Source: Ophiodon elongatus (taxonomy: Eukaryota > Chordata > Actinopteri > Perciformes > Hexagrammidae). From it: a stretch of 64,000 nucleotides of DNA. The notes under the pieces are model-generated. The model saw only the letters and a list, made by a program, of their open reading frames with translations. It was not told where the DNA came from and made no database searches. Below, in pieces: positions 45,591-57,600 of the stretch. The translations under genes and the position numbers were made by a program. Position 1 is the first letter of the stretch. Each line of letters opens with the position of its first letter. The stretch lies in contig JACSYO010002116.1 in NCBI GenBank assembly GCA_016806645.1, forward strand, positions 6,256,001 to 6,320,000. Direction: 5' to 3'.

Positions 45591-47590
45591 ATTAAATGGG
45601 TGATTAAGAAGCACAGTGTCACTCTATTAAAGCTATGTCCTATAGTGAACAGAACTATTCGTTCTCCTAGCTCAGTAACCATGTGAGGAAAGAGCCATTT
45701 CAGCCCAGACACAGAAAATCCTCTGTTGTCTAATAGTGGCTGCATTGATCTCCCTTAATTGAACAGTCATCAAGTGGAAAAAAAAATATTGTTCTTGGTT
45801 CCCCACTTGCCTCGTTTGGTTGAGACTTTTAGGCATGTTGGGCTCTGAACACGGGCCGAGACTACTGTGGTTTTCTCTGCTGGAATTGACCATTGTAAGC
45901 ACTCTCCTGTGACTGTGATTGCGGTTGACACGGGGTTCACTTTGTAATAGCAGACTGTGGGTCCAGACTGTAAAAGGGATCAGTCAGGAAATGAGGAAAG
46001 AAATGAACCTGGATGTGTTCATTACAATTGGGCCAGCCTACTCTGAAGCTAAAACATCTATTAATGAAACAGTATTCATAATAACCATCATTACAGTCAT
46101 TATCATAATTTAAACGGAGGTTAGACCCCATAAATGGTTCACTCGCAAAAAGATTTTAGTTGAACAGTTCCACTTGTTCAAAATGGAGAAAATGGAATCA
46201 GGCATTTAGTATTTCAGATATTCGGTTTCCTAGCATCTGTCTCTCTTTATCATCCTCAAATATGGATTATGTGAAAACTTTTAAGATGTCCTGTTTAAAT
46301 CTTATACTTACTGGTTTAACATACAAAGTGTTCACCCTCCTAGCAAGTTTTCATGTTTTATTATCACACAACATTGAATCCAGTGGGATTTAATTACTTA
46401 CTTTTATGACAGTGATCAACAGAAAAAAAACTTTTAGTCAAACTGAAAACAGATCGCTACAAAGTGATCTATATTAATTACAAATATAAAAGATTAAATA
46501 CATGCTTGCAAAAGGTATTCACCCCATTTAATAAAAGAAAACACATATACTATCACTGTCTGGTGCAGCCTGTTAGTTTTAGAAGTCACATAATTAGTTA
46601 ATCCAAATTTTGTTGAGTCAATGTCATATTCATAGAGATCACTTTGACATTAAAGGGTCTTCTTTTGTTGGTTAGTGTCCAAAAAGACTACACATTAAAT
46701 CACATTTGCTGTAAGGCAAAAAAAAACACAACAACTGCTAAAGACGGGGCATAATTTCTATAGTCTCTTTATATCTATTGGACAAAGCAACACAGACAGA
46801 AGGGGTGACACAATTTGTTTTTAGAGATGAAAACAGGTGACTCCATGCACAACTCCAAGCCAAAAGACTGCAATAAACAGTGTAAGGGCTCAATCTTGTG
46901 TTCCTTTCCTCCCAAGTCGCTATTAAAGGTCTCTGTCTTTGAGACACATTTATTGTTCAATCTTGAACTTGAGAGTTGTTTTAAACAGATGTGGTATTCT
47001 GTGCCAACTTCTGCACGCTCAAGGCAGAACAACCACAGAGTAATGAAATAATCAAAAGGCTCGCACTGTCAGTTTGTCACCACATAATCCACCTTCTTCC
47101 TCTTATGAATAAAAGTGATGAGCAGTTGATTTGAAGAGGTTGAAATCTGTTTAAAAAAACAAAAAAAAAAAAACGGTTATTGAGGAGAACATCCTGCAAT
47201 TGCACATGTTCTGCTTTTAAATGGAGGGGTAGAAAATGGGAAGTGCACCATGTTTTGATGTTCAAGTGGCTGACGTCCTAATAGGTGCGTGCCTGCTTCC
47301 TCCATCAACCATTAATCCACGGCAGCTGCATCAGCCACATTATTTGCTGGACAACAGACGGCTGAGCCTTTGGTGTGGGGTAAAATGAGTTTAAGGGGCT
47401 TTCGGGGAAGGTTGGCTATCTTTGAGTGGAACCTTCCTGCTTTTGTACAAAGTTATTTTGGAACAGTGGTGCCCTTTTAGGTTTGTTTTGACAAGTCCCC
47501 TCCCCAAGAATCAAACGTTGTACGCAGTAATGACCAAGAATAACACAAAGTGTATGAAACAATAATATTCTAGCACGAGCAATGGATTAA
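45591..47590. other. prdm8 / gdf10 convergent intergenic region
   Basis: About 2 kb between the 3' ends of two convergent genes. It holds a Tc1-like remnant at 46315-46725. The stretch near 47285-47400 looks less repetitive and less AT-rich than its surroundings. No coding exon is supported. Confidence 0.55.
46315..46725. mobile_element. Tc1/mariner-like non-autonomous remnant
   Basis: The left part (about 46330-46460; AACATTGAATCCAGTGGGAT, GATCAACAGAAAAAAA, GAAAACAGATCGCTACAAAG) resembles the terminal region of fish Tc1-like elements. AAAAGGTATTCACCCC follows near 46510 and AGAAGTCACATAATTAGTTA near 46580. The right part (about 46637-46715; GATCACTTTGACATTAAAG, GTTAGTGTCCAAAAAG, CATTAAATCACA) is approximately the reverse complement of the left end. 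The transposase frame is absent, so this looks like an internally deleted, decayed copy. Confidence 0.6.
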
Positions 47591-47598
47591 ATTACTTT

Positions 47599-48487
47599 TT
47601 TATTCTAACTTATAGAAGGCTACCTTTTTCATAATTTAAACAATACACATGTACAAAACACCATCTCGTCTAAAATATAGTAATACATAACCTAGCAAAC
47701 ATGACAAATTATTAAGTTTCACATTCAAAATATAAAAATATTTCTGGTTTCATTATAACATTCTTGAAGTGTTATGAGGGGGTTGGTGGGTGTAAATGAA
47801 TTCCAGATGCTCTCTACGATCCGTTGGATATTTCCTTTTTAAGATATACAGAGCAAGAATGTACAATGACCTTCCATTCTTGCAAACAAATGAGTGTTGC
47901 ATGTATGTACACTGTGGAATACGATTTGTTTAAAAGTAAGAACAGATATACACAGTATGCAAAAATGAAGAAATATGTTTCTCAATCTCTGTCATCTTTT
48001 GTGAGACTGAGTGAGCTGCCCGATGACAGGATGATAAAGTCTTTTATTTATAGCCTTCGTGTCCAAAGAAAACATGAACACAAAACTCACTGTGAGCTGT
48101 TGGAAAAGCACGTACATTCTGAGATAAAAGAAAAAAGCGCTCTTGTCCATGAAATCTTCAATATTATCTCAAACACAGAATCAAAACAACGGAGTTTCTC
48201 AGACATGTAAAGCCCTGACTTTACACGTGTGACTCTGTTCCTCTTGCTAAGCCAGACGCCAGACAATGTGCCTCTTCAAGTCTGCTGCCGTGGGGCAGAA
48301 GAGATGGAAGTGATTTCTCTACAGCCCATGTTCCTCGAGGAATAACGGCAGCCAAAGTGACTTTGTTTCTCAGAAGCAAGAAACCACTTAACAAACAGAG
48401 GTATGGTTCTGTCTCCCTTTGTCCTGTTTTCTGTTTCTCTCCACATCCACCCTGTTTTGTCCTCCGCCCCCGTTGACCGCTCCCTTC
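47599..48487 (-). terminator. gdf10 3'UTR with poly(A) signals
   Basis: On the minus strand, downstream of the gdf10 stop, AATAAA occurs at 48048-48043 (about 440 nt after the stop) and at 47604-47599 (about 885 nt after the stop). The stretch is AT-rich and contains an open frame on the opposite strand (47824-48210) that I do not regard as a proven gene. Confidence 0.5.
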
Positions 48488-51400
48488 CTATCTGCAGGAG
48501 CAGGACTGGACGGACATATTGGGGTAAACCTTGAGCACTGGATTCCTGGATTCATCCTGGTAGAGCACAGCCAGAGGACTCATCTTTTCTGGGACGCAGC
48601 AGGGCTCCGGAACTCCGGGGATGATCCCAACGGCACGGACTATGCTCTGGATGGTGGCGTGGTTAGACGGCCTCGCCACCTGAGAGAGTTTGAGTGGGAG
48701 GGAGAGACACGCACGGGAGAAAATCAATAAAAGGGAGAAGAACAACACACTTTAGTTACTCAATATAACGTGGTCATGCGGTTGTGGAATGACTTAGGTG
48801 TTTGTGCTCGTACCTTGGGCATGGGGAAGCCACATGTGCCAGCGCAGTAGTAGGCATCAAAGGCCTTGGGTGCCATAACCCACTCGCTCCAGCCAATGTC
48901 TGCAAAATCCACTCTGAGGTTCCTCCTGGAGCAGCCTCTGGGCTGGGAGTCGCCCCACTGCCTCCTTCTGGCCTTACGCATCGTTTGTTCATCAAAACTC
49001 AGAACAGGCGACTGAGAGTTAGCATTGCCCTTGTGCCTTTTTCCATCCTTTCCCTCGTTGCTCCACTCATGCGTTCGTCCGTCACTGGTAGTCGGCATGT
49101 GACCGTCTTTGATTTTTTTCTCAGTTGTGTCATCAGCTTTGAGCCCCTGTGTTTTTCTTTCTCCTTCTTTGAGAACCAGAGGTTCTTCATTGTAATACGC
49201 TCCTCTACCTTGATCCACTCCTTCTTCCTCCTGGCTCTTTCTCTTCTTTTCCTTCCTTCCTGATTTAGGTTTGAGTGCCAGGTACCAAGTGCTCTCCCAG
49301 AGGTCATCCTTTCTGTACCCATCAGGCCTGTAGTCAACCTCAGGCAGCTCATTGTTCTGGATGGGTTCAAAGAGCAGAGCTGCTTCCCTTCTCTCTCGTC
49401 CTTTTGTCTCTGGTGAGGAGTTAGGTCTGTGAGAGGAATGTGAGGGCTCTCCTCCGTCGTTGAACGGGTCATATCTCTGAAGACTTGCAGCCACGCTGTT
49501 GGGCTCTTCCAAGGCTTGGTCATTAGCATACAGTAACAGATAGGGCAGGCTCCCACCAGGCAGCGCCCCCTCTGGTTTCCTCTGGTAGTCCAGCTCCACT
49601 GACACCAGGAGATGACCCTTGTCCCTGGCCTCCTTTATGACCTGGGTCACATCTTTCATCTGCCACACCCCTCTCCTGTGGGGGTGGAAGGTCACATTGC
49701 CTAGAAGTGACCCCATTGACCCAGATCTGACCTCTGACCCAGAGGAGACAGCGCGAAGGAGCAGGCTGATGGACGGAGAAGGGTGGACGGCTGAGGAACG
49801 ACAGGATGGGCTTTTGAAGCGTTTACAGAACCAGGGTTTTTGATGAGAGCGCCGATCGAGCAGGAAGTGGAATGTGGCAGAGAGGATGACCTCTGAGTCC
49901 TGGAGGGTTGTAAGGTTCAGGTACACCGTCCTGTGCTCAGAGGAGTCTGCAAAAACAATCAATCAGTCAGTTGCAGTCAGTCAGGTGAACAACCTGACAA
50001 TTAAAACATTTTTTTTATCCACAGAATAACGTATTCTAAAGGATTTCATAGAGAAACTGTTTTCTAGCGCACAGGTGCTCTTATGTTCTAAGAGGTTATA
50101 AGAGCCAAAATTAGATGTATACGTCCCACTGGCCTTTCACTGTTGAGCTGACAGATCTATACCGATGAGCTGACATATTTGGCATAATTAGATGATAATA
50201 ACCAGGAATTGAAACTTATTTGAATTTACAAGTTTTCATGATTATTTAACAGTAATTTAAGACGAAGAAATTATTAAAACAGGAAAGAACCAATTTGGTA
50301 TCAAATTGCACTAAAAGCACTTCTGCTTGCTTTAGAGGTGGGACCATTAAACACCGTTGCTTGTTCTGTACTACGTGACTGAGCTGTGTGGCTGGTAGGC
50401 GGCTGTCTGCCTTGGTACCGAAGGTGCCCTTAAGAGGAACCAGACTCTGAGGATCTGGCTGGCAGGGGTGGAGGGGGTGAGCAGGGAGCTACATATTCAT
50501 GATGAACATTAACTTCAACAGCAGAGTTATTGTTCATTGTATAAGAGTTCAGCGGAAGTAGGGACTGACTGAAGAGATATACATTACCTCGGATTCAGCC
50601 TGCATATGGAAATGCTTACCTCAGTTTCTCTTAAAGCTTCCCCTTAAGTCTAATACAGCCAGCACTGTCTGCCCGGACACCAAGACATAATCAACTGTTT
50701 TAACAGATCGAACATTGTTGTGAAAACTCTCTAACATCCCTCCTTGGATTACACTCAGTCACTGCAGTAAAAATACACACGTGTTATGATATGCCATCCG
50801 AGAACTATGTGGGATATAAATGTCTATGGGTTGTGTTTATTAAAAACAGCATCAGACAGAGAGGAGCGACTGTGCTTTAAGCCCCCTGACTCCAGGACCA
50901 TGGAGTCACACGTGTCCTGTAGCCACAACAGCAACGCAGGAGCCACGACAATGACCCGCTGAGGTTCCACTGTATAGGAGCGGGGCATTGCTCGCAAGGA
51001 ATCGCGTGCATTCCTGCGCATATTGCGCGTCCGTCTGCGGTAATTGAGCAGACTCCGCAAAGAAGGGCACAGCTGCTGCCACTAACACAGTGTGTGCCCA
51101 CAGCGTCCCAAAAATCATTTCAGTGCATTCTCAGACTGTTCCAAAACAATCCAACCTATTTAGAGCGTCTGGCCGAGCAATGCAGCCCCACTAAGCACCT
51201 TTAATAACCATCAATGGAGAGGATCAGGGGAGCTTTCTGAATACTGAATTTATTTTTCGCTTTTTCCGTCGGATTACCGGTGCATTAATGACACAGGCTT
51301 TTTTTTGTTCCATAATGAACATACAGTGTTGCGATACCTATATCGATTGCGCTCTGAGTGCAGGTTTATCAATGTCTCCACACACCTTGGCTGGTTCTGA

Positions 51401-51644
51401 AACTCCTCACAGTGTTTCCCTCTCTGAGGCGGTTTTCCCTGTTGTATTTCTCGTACAGTTTTGACATGTGCTGGGAGACCATGTCCTGGTCCAGGTCATC
51501 TGAGAACAGGTCCGATGAGGGCTGGAGGACGCTGTCCCGTGCGCTCCCAGAGCCCCCTTTGATGATCCTAACGGATGCAGCACCCAGGAAACAGTTTAAC
51601 ACCAGCAGGAACAGGTGGGACGGAATCATACTCGGAGCTGCCAT
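48488..51644 (-). CDS. gdf10: gdf10, growth/differentiation factor 10 (BMP3 subgroup)
   Basis: Three exons (51644-51386, 49946-48814, 48679-48488) give 1584 nt (527 aa; human GDF10 is 478). A signal peptide (about 1-25, HLFLLVLNCFLGAASV) is followed by a TGF-beta prodomain with QDMVSQHMSKLYEKYNRENR, EGNTVRSFRTSQ, LQDSEVILSATFHF and LYANDQALEEPNSVAASLQ. A basic site RKARRR (410-415) precedes the mature cystine-knot domain. Its seven cysteines include Cys425, Cys454 and Cys458, then the Cys-Cys pair in EPCCVPEK and the C-terminal Cys-x-Cys of QSCSCR; NHATIQSIVRAVGIIPGVP is typical of BMP3/GDF10. EPNSVAASLQRYDPF and VARPSNHATIQ favour GDF10 over BMP3. It is a secreted ligand that, by family, signals through or antagonises activin/BMP receptors. 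About 60 extra charged residues lie just before the mature domain. Confidence 0.94.
49947..51385 (-). other. gdf10 intron 1
   Basis: A 1.4-kb intron with donor GTGTGTGG (minus strand, from 51385) and acceptor TTTTTGCAG at 49947. No nested gene or known repeat is visible. Confidence 0.75.
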
Positions 51645-52030
51645 TTAAGTGCTGAAATTAATGCAAAATCAAAATCCACGAGGCAAACAGTGCAGACAAA
51701 TGTCCGAAACGGTCCGAGGTGGAGTTTAAAGAGGCGCCAAAACAATCCAGACTGAAAAGGCTGCGCGTGAATGTTCCACCTCTCCTCTCACTTTTCCGCT
51801 TCGTGCTCGGTGAGCCGACTCACTCCTCTGTGTCAGGCTGTGTGGGACGTGGATGCTGAATGGGTTAGTCCGGGCAACAGTTGCTGCTACTTTTACACTT
51901 GCGTCTGCGTGACCGCCAGAGGCTCGAGGGGGTTATACTGGAGCGGTGAGAGGTGCTGACGTATACTCCTGTCAGCCAACGAGGTCTCTGTAGAGCGCGC
52001 AGCCAGAAGTAGAGGTCATGATGCTGACCC
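51645..52030 (-). promoter_or_regulatory. gdf10 promoter/5'UTR region
   Basis: The 300 bp upstream of the ATG are moderately CpG-rich (CTTTTCCGCTTCGTGCTCGG, GTGACCGCCAGAGGCTCG on the plus strand) compared with the flanks. The transcript starts somewhere here. No TATA box is evident. Confidence 0.4.
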
Positions 52031-52808
52031 TCCCCTTCTCTCTTTGATGATGACGATGATGATGCTGATGTTAATGGTAATGATGATGTATTCCTGATGT
52101 TGTGTATTGGCGGAGTAATAACATTGATCCAGGGGCTTTGGTAGTGTTTTAGTTTAGCACTGGTTTAGATAAATCTCAACAAGCTTTTTTTCTTTGCAGG
52201 CAAAGTAATTCTGCCTCACAATTTCCAGCTCACCACATCATATACAGTAAATGCTTTTGACATGCTCTCAGTCACACATAATTTGCGTAGAAACACCTAC
52301 AATAATAGTCTGACCAACCACCCAAGGGCTATTGTTAGTGACAGTGATCCACATTTTGAAGTGTTGTGTGAGTTTTGTAGTGAAAGGCTTTGGTGCAGCT
52401 GTGAGATGAGACTCTTCCGTGGCACTTACTGTGATTTTATTCAGTTTATTGCCGTTTTCAAACTCAGCATGTTTTTTTTTTTTTTTCTCTGGTGTGTATG
52501 TATTTTCTGTAAGTGTGTGTACATACAAGTTGTTTCCAGTGTGTGTCTCTGGTGTCTGGAGCTCTGTACCAACAATGCTTGTTTTGTGGAAGTGGTGGTC
52601 TCCAGCAGAGAGGCTGTAACTAGCTGGGCCTCTCGGGTCACTCTCAGCCATAACACACACCCTCACACGCACACATGCATGCACGAGCACACATACAGCG
52701 CCACATAGTACTTTTCTGGCCCCCAAGGGCCTCACAGGATACTCCTTTTCACTATGTTCCACACCAGCGACAGGTCTTAAATCTGGACTATTCTGGAGAT
52801 GTGTTTGA

Positions 52809-52884
<76 letters not shown>

Positions 52885-55800
52885 TGATAGCAAAGGAGTA
52901 TTATGAAGGAGTGGGCTCAAGTGGCTTGCTCTGTGGTTTTGTCACAGCACACAAGCACATGGGTGCCTCGCCTTTTCCCATACCATGCTGAAAAACAAAA
53001 TATGATTAATTGTTGTGGTTATTTGTTTGAATACATGCAATACTGTTTTTTGCTTGGTGAAGTGTCATCTTTGTAAAACACCGAGAGAATTCACAGTGAC
53101 ACTTGAGAATGACCACTCTTTAAAACAAAACCCCTGGCTTCACAAACAGATATTGAAATATATACCGTTGTTTCTTTGGACATAACATTTGAAAACCAAG
53201 CTATAATCGCCCAACAGTGAGCTGTCATTCTCTGTTATTAACAAGCCTTTAAAAACCCCTTGTCATTATCACAACATGGGAGTGTCTCGTTCTCTGAAGT
53301 CGCGCATGGAAAAAAACAAGGAGATCTTTGTTTTGTACACATACCGGCCACTATCTATTCAACAAAATGTACTGATATACGTTGTGAACAGGTACAACAT
53401 ACGTGTGAGCAGGGAGAGAGGGAGCGAGAGTTTAACTGATATCTGAGACCAGGACATGAGGGTCATAATAAATAGTCCTGGGGAGGACACAGCTCAATAC
53501 AAGTTGAAGCGTGAGGACGACAACATGAAATGGCTTTGACCTCTAACCTTCAATATGTAGGACAGTGTGAGATTAATGTTGAGCATTATCTACAATAATG
53601 CTCCTCTCTCCATCACGACTGGGAGGACAGCAGCATTGCTGTGACTAGATATAATATATAATACGTTTTTTGTTTTTTTTAAACAGCAGGACCAGCAGGA
53701 CAGAGAAACCGCTGGTAAAGAGATCGCAACCAGGCGCATGATTTAAGGCTACAGTTACACGTGTCCTTTCAGTATGACTTTAATGTTTCTGTCTGAAGCT
53801 GGGGTGTATTCAGTGACAGGTCGTAGCACCCAAAATGGGTTTTTGCTTATGTTGCTATTGGATCCTCAAAAGCACACGTGGAAGCAGTCAGTCTCTTTGA
53901 CACCAGAATCCCGCACGTTTTGATTTTTATCAACACAGCCACATCAGACACATAACAGACACTCTCAGGCCAAGTGTGGACATGCAACAGTGTGATGTTT
54001 AGAATCTGAAATCACATTAAAAGGACAACTGAAACTGCAGCCACCATACACAGCATGCATCAGTGCAGCTGAAAGAGACATGAAGCAGAAGTTACCAGCT
54101 GGATGCTGTGTGGAATGTTGCATAACTGTAACATTGGTGTGGCTACTGCCCATTGATCTCTGCAGCAGCACTGCACTGTGAAGCCTGCTGTATCAAACTA
54201 CCCGGGCGGTGTTAGAGGGCCGCGGTGTGTTGTAGTTTGTTCGACATGGAGGTCCCCTCGTAGGACCATCCAAAGCAAACAGGAGTTGAGTTCTGCTCTG
54301 TGGGGGTATGAAGGAGTGTGAGGAATTAACATGCTCATGTGTGTCTGTCTGTGTGTGGTGCAAGGACTGATGGTTGGTTCTGGAAATGCTCCTAGTTTAA
54401 CACCTTTGCATGGTATTGGGTGAGACTTTCTGGTTCCAGAGCTCAGCAGTGGGGGTCTGATAGATGTTTGTGTGTGGGCTCAGGGGATTTGGTATGGATC
54501 GACTGTTGGCCAGGCTTTCTTTAGCGACTGATATTGTTAGGGTCTGTCCAAAAAGAACAGTGCTGTGCACGTATGGGGGACGGACTGACTGGCAATGTCT
54601 TGTGCTCATAAAAATAAAGAGGGGGTAGTTTGAGCCAAATGTTCTCATGTTGTGTATCCTCCAAGATGTTTACAGCTGCTGTAAGGGACTGTGTGCCGCA
54701 GGAGTATTTTACGGGTGGACAAAACAACAGATCACACTCTAACGTACAAGAGGTCACTCAGGATAGAAGGGACGTAAGCGGAAAACACCAATGACAGTTT
54801 AAAGGCGGTTTTAAGACTTTTAGAACCCTGTTAAGCACCTAGAAACACCGAGCCAAAAGAAATGCTGCCACACATCAATCACTTCATTATTTTCTCCGTC
54901 TTAGATGCATTTCATAAAATGATCAGATCACCTAAATTATGAAAGAAACATTACGGGAAATGTTCGCCTTCGTGAGAGTTCGATGAGAATATCGATATTA
55001 TTCTCATATCTGTATGCTAAATATAAAGCTAAAGCTTTAAAGTATCAATTGCGACATCTTATCCTTTAATCCTCATTTGTGGCAAAGAATGCCCAGCTTC
55101 AGCAGGATACCACCAGTTTCCAGTAAAACACAGACCGTCCACGCCTGGAGAGTCTGGGTTTTTTGGCCAGATTCAGACGTGGTGACCTAACAAGGAGACA
55201 CAGGTTGGAGGGTTATAAAAGACCAGGAATCTCACCATGTCAATGTCATCCACTTCGCTCCGTCGGTAGTTGTGTCAGTGTGCGAAAGAGCAGGAGCGTT
55301 TTTGTGTCTGTGACTATGGAGACTATAGTTATGCCAGTGGGGTGTAACTCTCTGACCCATTCACATGGTTAATAAAACATTCATAGAAGCGGAGGAATGT
55401 TATGGTTTTTGTGTGAGTGTGCATGCATGTGCGGGCAAACATGTATGTGTGTGCATGCATGCATGTGTGTTAGAGAGGGAGAATGTGTGTGTGTGTGTGT
55501 GTCCTTGTGTCTGTGATGTTGGGCCTCCAGCAGTGACCCCACGGAGTGCACCATTCTCTCCGCAAACAAAGGGCCGGCTGTTCCCCCCCCATTTTAACCG
55601 TGGACTGCTCCAACACCGCCGACCGTTCGCCACTGAGCAAACCAAATATTTCCCTTCCTGCTCTGAATTTGTCTCAATAAATATTTTTGTGTTTTGGGGT
55701 TTTCTTTCTCCTCTGGCTCTTTTCCTTTGATAGGAGGCAGAACACACAGGTGGCCACGCAAATCTCAGAAGGCAGAACTCCTCTTTCAAACCCAGGTTAG

Positions 55801-57600
55801 AAAACCGGAGGACCGAACCTGACTTCTCCTAATTTCACCTCATGTGACATCCTGGTTTTGTATGGAAAAAAAACTATCCCACAGTGCACCGCGAGTATTA
55901 TTTCATGCTTAATTGACATCTGACTGATTCATTTTGTTTCGCTTCTGTCTTCACAGCCCGTGGCGAGGTACAGAGAGACACATTGTGCTTAAGATCTCAC
56001 TGACTGACTGAGTATTTTCTCTGAGCGCGGCTCAAACCACTTGACAGTAGGGCTGATCGGTGATTAAGGAAAATAAATGGAATATGTGTGTCCATGTGTG
56101 TTTCAAACACTTAGAGGATTGATGTCTTTTCCCAGGTCTGACATGCAGCCTTTGTTCGGGGTCTCCATCTTTCAATGACCATGTTATTCACTGGCAGAAA
56201 CATCAATGTCGTACTATGTACCACGACTAATATATATATATATTTTTTGTGGTTCACCTTCATGTTGTTTTTCTGTGCCAAATATAATAGCCTCAATTAC
56301 AGCCTTTTTCTAATACCATAAAATGCTTGTTGTCAGTTATTGCGTATCCATTCATACAATACAGTCTCCAGTTGGACTTATTGTACAGACAGTACTAAGC
56401 AAGCAGCTCTGTACTCCGACACTGAAGTAACTGAGTGTGCAGTGTTAGATGGGAATGCAGAATATTCTAGAGAGTGTGATTTGAGCTGTGACTGGTGGTG
56501 TTGTGTTTATTCTGACGCCCATGATATTCATTACAGGCTGTGCTGTGTGCTCCTACTTCCTGAACACGTCCCATAGGCTTGTGACCTTCACCTCCACAGG
56601 CTGCCCTTAAACCCCATTGGGCTCAAGCCAGGATAGAGGAAATTGCACTGGGAGATTGATTGGCTAAATCCTTTAATTATTCGGATTTCACAATGGGGCC
56701 TGAGTGACTGTGCCTTCGGTAGTGGACCGTGTCAAACAAAGATGGAAATGTTTGGCCGTCTTGACAGACCAGACAGTGTTTTTATTTTTGTTTTATTCTA
56801 AAATCCAAGTGAAATTTGAGGTTTTACTTGAAGTATGGGAAGTGCAGCAGTTTTCATAATATTGACAGAAAACAGAGACGAAACACTTGGGAATGGGCTT
56901 GAATGTTTTAACTGTAAAACAAATCAAAGGGCAGTTATTTGTCACTTCCTTGACATAACTTGAGTTCTGAAATGGGAAGAATGGACAGAGTGTATTTCTT
57001 CAGTCGGATGTGATCACATTTAGCATGCATGTACGGGTGTCTTACCAGAATGTGATATGCCCACACACATTCAGTACAATATCCTGCTGAGATTTACATG
57101 GGGTTTGTTTCTAATGGTTCCTCAAAAAGAAAAGCCTGTTATCCCAGAGCCCCAGCGCGCTAAAGAAAGCAGATATGTAATACCTGTTGGGAATATGATG
57201 GCAGGGTCTTTTCATAGCTTGATGGATCTGTCAGATTGACCCTTGCTCTAATTTGCTTCTGTCTCCATCATTTAGCTAGGCAGTGTGTGATATTTCCCAA
57301 TAAGTTTACCCTCCTTGCAAAGTAATAACTGCAATATCTATTTCCCATTATGGGGGTTCAGGCCTCCTGTCACTCTCCAGGCTCTAATTGGACATGACCA
57401 TTGCTCCGGTGATGTCATGTTCAAGGGTTTCAGGAGGAGAAACGCCCAGTAGTGTTAAGTGACTGATAACAAAAAGTTAGGTAAGTAGAGATCGAAAAGA
57501 AACGTTATATATTTCCGAGTCATATTTTTGAGTCATGTCGAATCATATTTCATGATTCTGGCAATCGCTGACACGAGAGTAAACATTTCACTAGTTGAGT
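52031..57600. other. gdf10 upstream non-coding region, proximal part
   Basis: No coding exon is supported. It contains a GAT/ATG-rich stretch (about 52035-52090), a (GT)n tract at 52810-52883, shorter GT runs near 55484-55502 and a TA run near 56228-56243. Open frames in it overlap these simple repeats. Confidence 0.6.
52810..52883 (+). repeat. (GT)n microsatellite
   Basis: About 74 bp of GT with one TC interruption near 52851, upstream of gdf10. Confidence 0.95.

Noticed and set aside
48999..49556. 185-codon minus-strand open frame rich in Lys, Glu and Arg
   Set aside because: It is an alternate frame of gdf10 exon 2; the true frame runs through it with conserved prodomain motifs.
55365..55789. 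Overlapping 121- and 129-codon frames upstream of gdf10
   Set aside because: They span GT-rich simple sequence and lack splice context or recognisable motifs.
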